Positions 60,637-64,000 of a DNA stretch of 64,000 nt are shown piece by piece (the first letter of the stretch is position 1; every line of letters begins with the position of its first letter). This DNA is from Photobacterium galatheae (lineage in GTDB: Bacteria > Pseudomonadota > Gammaproteobacteria > Enterobacterales > Vibrionaceae). The stretch covers positions 186,001-250,000 of the forward strand of contig NZ_JMIB01000006.1 in assembly GCF_000695255.1 (NCBI RefSeq). Direction: 5' to 3'. The translations under genes were made by a program, and so were the position numbers. The notes below the pieces were generated by a model. That model was not told the DNA's origin and made no database searches. It saw only the letters and a program-made list of their open reading frames with translations.

Positions 60637-61242
60637 CTAATTATTGTGTTCTATCTTCATATCAACCCGACCCAACGCCGGCGTGTAAATAAAAGAATGG
60701 CCGGCGGTGATTGATTTCATGCCGGTCCCAAAGTCACTGGCTGAAGCCAGCTGGTAATAACGACAAAGCTGGTGACCGCTGACTACCTCCGCTCTGACGA
60801 AATACTGGTATTGCCCAGACGCTGCCTCGTTTTCATCCGGGGTGGCAGGTGGCGGGCTTTGTAAAAGATTGTCGATTAAATCCAGACAATCCTGATCCGA
60901 TAATGCACTCAACGGACGACGGCTCAGTGTCACTAACGCAAAAGGATAACCTTCCCGGTGACCAGATTTCGACGTGGTCAGGCTAAATCGCGTGCCGTCA
61001 TAATTGACCCAGTTCAGTCGCTGCTGGCTGGGTTTTCCATCGGCTTCCCATTGCGCCCGGGCAGAAATCACTGCCGCAGAAAAGCTCCCGGCGACACCCT
61101 GTAGTGCCGCAATTTTGGCTTCATCCGCGATATCGAGATAACGTGGAATGGCGACCATCGAGAGAAGACTGACCACCACAATCACGATGACCAGCTCAAT
61201 CAATGTTAAACCGGTTTGCCTGTTCGAAAACTTCAGCATCAT
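60637..61242 (-). CDS. mshB: MSHA pilin-like protein MshB
   Basis: MshB is a minor pilin closely related to MshA in its N-terminal half: site QTG|LTLIELVIVIVVVSLLSMVAIPRYLDIADEAK. The first mature residue is Leu instead of Phe. It has 201 residues. It lies between mshG and mshA, where mshF would be expected just upstream but is missing. Confidence 0.88.
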   Translation of the reverse strand: MMLKFSNRQTGLTLIELVIVIVVVSLLSMVAIPRYLDIADEAKIAALQGVAGSFSAAVISARAQWEADGKPSQQRLNWVNYDGTRFSLTTSKSGHREGYPFALVTLSRRPLSALSDQDCLDLIDNLLQSPPPATPDENEAASGQYQYFVRAEVVSGHQLCRYYQLASASDFGTGMKSITAGHSFIYTPALGRVDMKIEHNN

Positions 61243-61439
61243 GAGCCAAAAACATGACGAGTTGGCGTCAAAATAAACATCAGCATTTTCTCACTATCCT
61301 AAAAAAATACCAATAAAAATAACGGGGAGAATAAAAATTTCTATAAGGTTTCCTTGTGCTTAGTCTTTATTCCCCTCACCAATCATGACAAAAAAGTGAT
61401 GACTGAGCATTCAGCCTGACGTGAAGACGGCAAACTTGT

Positions 61440-62660
61440 TTAAAGTCCGCCCCGAGTTAAATCCAGCAAGTTCCACATCGGCAGGAAAATACCGAGTGCC
61501 AGAATCAGTACCATGCCGGCGACAACGGCTAATAAAAAAGGCTCAATTCTGGCCGTTAAGGTTTTCAGATCATAATCCACTTCCCGGTCATAAAAGTCCG
61601 ACACTTCATGCAGCAGCTCATCGACCTGCCCGGTTTCCTCACCAACAGCAATCATCTGCAACACCAGCGGGGTGAAAATACCGCTTTGCCTTGCGGTTTG
61701 CGTGATACTGGTACCGCCCTCAATACCACTTTTCATCTCGAGCAGCCGATTTTCCAGATACCGGTTTTCCAAAGCTTCAGCAGATAACTGAAGTGCCTGA
61801 TTGAGAGGCACCCCGGCCCGGATCATCAGCGCAAAAGTCCGGGAAAAACGGGACAACTGAGCCCGGTTGACAATATCACCCACCACAGGGACTTTCAGCC
61901 GCCAGCGATCCCATGTTTCCTTACCTTCTGCAGTCTGCCGCCAGGCTTTCAGAGCGATCCAGCTCATCACCGTCATTCCCAGCAGCAGGGGCCAGTAATC
62001 CATCAGAAAATCAGACGAGCCAATCAGAAGTCGGGTCGGAAATGGCAGCTCGACACCAAAACGGCTGAACATGCCGGCAAACTGCGGGATCACTTTGGTA
62101 TTGAGCACGATCATCGCCAATACAATTGCTGAGAGCACAAAGGTCGGATAACGCATGGCTGACTTGATCCGACGCTGGGTTTCCAGTTCCTGCTCGTAAT
62201 ATCGAGCCAGCTGCAACAAAGCATCTTCCAGCCGGCCCGTGTTTTCCCCCACGTGGATCATGGAAACAAACAGTTCAGAAAATACTTTCGGGTGCAGCTT
62301 CATCGCCTGTGACAGCGACCGGCCATTGGTCAGCTCGACCGTCACCGCATCCAGCGTTGTGCGTAATAGAGGATGACTGGTACTTTGTTCCAGTCCTTTC
62401 ATGGCCCGCAGTAAAGGCACACCCGCCTTGGTCAGGCTGTATAACTGACGGCACAGAATGACCAGAACTTCCTGCGGCACCGATCGCTGAAACAACTCAC
62501 CAAGATTCAGATTGCCCTGACTGCGACCCCGGCGAATCTCCAGCGGAATGATCCCCTGTCGCATGAGCTGCTCTGCTGCTGCCTCTTCAGTCGCGGCTTC
62601 CAGCTGTCCCTTTTGCAACTGCCCCTGGCTGCTCCGCCCCCGATAATCAAATATTGGCAT
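61440..62660 (-). CDS. mshG: MSHA platform protein MshG (PilC/GspF family)
   Basis: MshG is the polytopic inner-membrane platform of the pilus machine. Two GspF domains are visible (CRQLYSLTKAGVPLLRAMKGL; FSRTFALMIRAGVPLNQALQL), each followed by hydrophobic segments. It has 406 residues. Its start overlaps the mshE stop (TGATG). Confidence 0.92.
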   Translation of the reverse strand: MPIFDYRGRSSQGQLQKGQLEAATEEAAAEQLMRQGIIPLEIRRGRSQGNLNLGELFQRSVPQEVLVILCRQLYSLTKAGVPLLRAMKGLEQSTSHPLLRTTLDAVTVELTNGRSLSQAMKLHPKVFSELFVSMIHVGENTGRLEDALLQLARYYEQELETQRRIKSAMRYPTFVLSAIVLAMIVLNTKVIPQFAGMFSRFGVELPFPTRLLIGSSDFLMDYWPLLLGMTVMSWIALKAWRQTAEGKETWDRWRLKVPVVGDIVNRAQLSRFSRTFALMIRAGVPLNQALQLSAEALENRYLENRLLEMKSGIEGGTSITQTARQSGIFTPLVLQMIAVGEETGQVDELLHEVSDFYDREVDYDLKTLTARIEPFLLAVVAGMVLILALGIFLPMWNLLDLTRGGL

Positions 62661-64000
62661 CAGTGATGCTCCACGGCAGAAGCCAGCAAGGCCTCAAATT
62701 CTGGGGCCAGATAATCCCCTTCACTCAGCATCAGCACTTCTTCCAGGCTGGTTCGGCCATTCCGAGCCAGCGCCATCGCTGACACGATCAAAGGTTGATA
62801 CCCTTCAGAATCCCGTGCCAGATGGGCAAATGTCACCGTATCACTGGCCCGCAGGGCATCCATCATTGCCGGGGTCATTTCCAGCAATTCGAACACCCCG
62901 ATACGGCCTTTATACCCCGTCAGGTTGCAGCTCTGGCAGCCCCGGCCTTGCCGGAATGGCTGATCGGCAGACTCCGGAAATCGGGCTTTGAGCCACTGCC
63001 GTTGCGCCGCATCGGGTTCAGTCTCTTCTGCACAATCCTGACAGACACGACGAACCAGCCGCTGCGCCAACACCGCTCGTACAGCACTGGCCACCAGATA
63101 GCCCGGCGCTTGCATGTCGATCATCCGTAAAGCACTGTCCACTGCATCGTTGGTGTGCAGGGTCGACAGCACCAGATGGCCGGTCAGGGCAGATCGCAGA
63201 CCAATTTCTACGGTTTCCTGATCCCGCATTTCCCCCACCAGAATGATGTCCGGATCCTGACGCAGAAACGTCCGCAGGATCGAAGAAAACGTCAGGCCAA
63301 TTTTTGGATTCACTTGCACCTGATTCACCCGTGGCAGGCGGTATTCCACCGGATCTTCCGCTGTGATCAGTTTTTTACCCGGTTTGTTCAGCTCGCTGAG
63401 CGCACCATATAAGGTGGTGGTTTTTCCGGAACCGGTAGGCCCGGTCACCAGAATCATTCCATGGGGACGTTTGAGCTGACGGCGAAACCGGGACAAGATC
63501 TCGGGCGGCATCCCAATCTCATCCAGGCTGAGGATCCCGGCCGACTGATCAAGCAAACGCATCACCACCGACTCGCCATACTGCACCGGCATGGTCGAGA
63601 CACGCACATCCACCGAGTGTCCGCGCACCGTCACATTGAAGCGCCCATCCTGCGGCAGACGTTTTTCTGAAATATCCAGTCCGCTCATCAGCTTCAAGCG
63701 CAGAACCAGTGCCGAGACAATCGCCGATTCGTTGATCAAGGTTTCGTGGAGCACACCATCGATCCGCTGACGGATCCGCAGCACACTGGCATCAGGTTCG
63801 ATATGGATATCCGACGCACCCACCTGAATCGCATCTTCAAACAGCGAATTAATCAGTTTGACGACCGTGACTTCTTCGTTGTCAAAATTGTCGACCGTAA
63901 AGCTGAAATCCCGATCGTCCTGATGCTCCGCATGCAGCTGCTCGGCAAAAGTCACAATTTCTTTGGTGCGGCGATAATAGCGGTCAAACGCCCCAATCAG
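62660..64000 (-). CDS. mshE: MSHA pilus extension ATPase MshE, N-terminal part outside window
   Basis: MshE is the hexameric cytoplasmic ATPase driving MSHA pilus extension; in V. cholerae it is activated by c-di-GMP binding to its N-terminal domain. The reading frame is open through position 64000, so the N-terminal domain is off the edge; an in-frame GTG at 63953-63955 is not the true start. The visible core has Walker A GPTGSGKTTT, Asp box and Walker B LVGEMRDQET, and the zinc-binding pairs CQDC and CQSC. Confidence 0.94.
   Translation of the reverse strand: MIGAFDRYYRRTKEIVTFAEQLHAEHQDDRDFSFTVDNFDNEEVTVVKLINSLFEDAIQVGASDIHIEPDASVLRIRQRIDGVLHETLINESAIVSALVLRLKLMSGLDISEKRLPQDGRFNVTVRGHSVDVRVSTMPVQYGESVVMRLLDQSAGILSLDEIGMPPEILSRFRRQLKRPHGMILVTGPTGSGKTTTLYGALSELNKPGKKLITAEDPVEYRLPRVNQVQVNPKIGLTFSSILRTFLRQDPDIILVGEMRDQETVEIGLRSALTGHLVLSTLHTNDAVDSALRMIDMQAPGYLVASAVRAVLAQRLVRRVCQDCAEETEPDAAQRQWLKARFPESADQPFRQGRGCQSCNLTGYKGRIGVFELLEMTPAMMDALRASDTVTFAHLARDSEGYQPLIVSAMALARNGRTSLEEVLMLSEGDYLAPEFEALLASAVEHH

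Noticed and set aside
63953..63955. GTG at 63953-63955 as the mshE start
   Set aside because: The frame stays open to the window edge and the MshE N-terminal domain must lie upstream.

Overview
The window is a stretch of gammaproteobacterial core chromosome, G+C slightly above 50% by eye, and almost fully coding. Gene content and order fit the family Vibrionaceae: a cytochrome bc1 operon (petABC) sits between rplM-rpsI and sspA-sspB, an MSHA type IV pilus locus lies beside mreBCD, and lpoA-yraN-diaA-dolP lies next to rnpB and rsmI. The genus cannot be fixed from sequence alone. I see no prophage, insertion sequence, CRISPR array, tRNA or rRNA gene.

Layout. (1) 1-11339, minus: a tightly overlapping division and cell-wall (dcw) operon, rsmH-ftsL-ftsI-murE-murF-mraY-murD-ftsW-murG-murC, with murC cut by the window edge. 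(2) 11340-13137: a structured leader with promoter candidates, RNase P RNA (rnpB) and rsmI, all minus. (3) 13190-16517, plus: lpoA-yraN-diaA-dolP. (4) 16656-22969, minus: zapE, rplM-rpsI, petABC, sspA-sspB. (5) 23162-26384, plus: zapG, degQ, degS. (6) 26521-31143, minus: mlaFEDCB-ibaG-murA. (7) 31564-40999, plus: a yrbG-type antiporter, kdsD, kdsC, lptC, lptA, lptB, rpoN, hpf, ptsN, rapZ, ptsO, mgtE. (8) 41067-54029: pmbA (minus), darP (plus), then minus-strand tldD, a nitrilase-family amidase, yhdP, rng, a Maf phosphatase and mreD-mreC-mreB. (9) 54219-64000, minus: MSHA pilus genes mshE(partial)-G-B-A-C-D-O-P-Q.

Most genes serve the cell envelope. They cover lipid II synthesis (murA, murC-G, mraY), septal and lateral wall synthesis (ftsW, ftsI, ftsL, lpoA, mreBCD), Kdo supply and LPS export (kdsCD, lptCAB), phospholipid homeostasis (mlaB-F, yhdP, dolP) and envelope stress (degQ, degS). 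rpoN-hpf-ptsN-rapZ-ptsO is the classical sigma54/PTSNtr cluster.

No clearly new system is visible. The most interesting points are: mshQ is a compositional mosaic with a very AT-rich 5' part; mshF and mraZ are absent from their usual positions; short tandem repeats occur after degS (8-bp unit), at the degQ stop codon (12-bp unit) and inside murF (12-bp unit); degQ has a good match to a sigma-E promoter; an intrinsic terminator follows the major pilin gene; and rsmH and mgtE have structured leaders.
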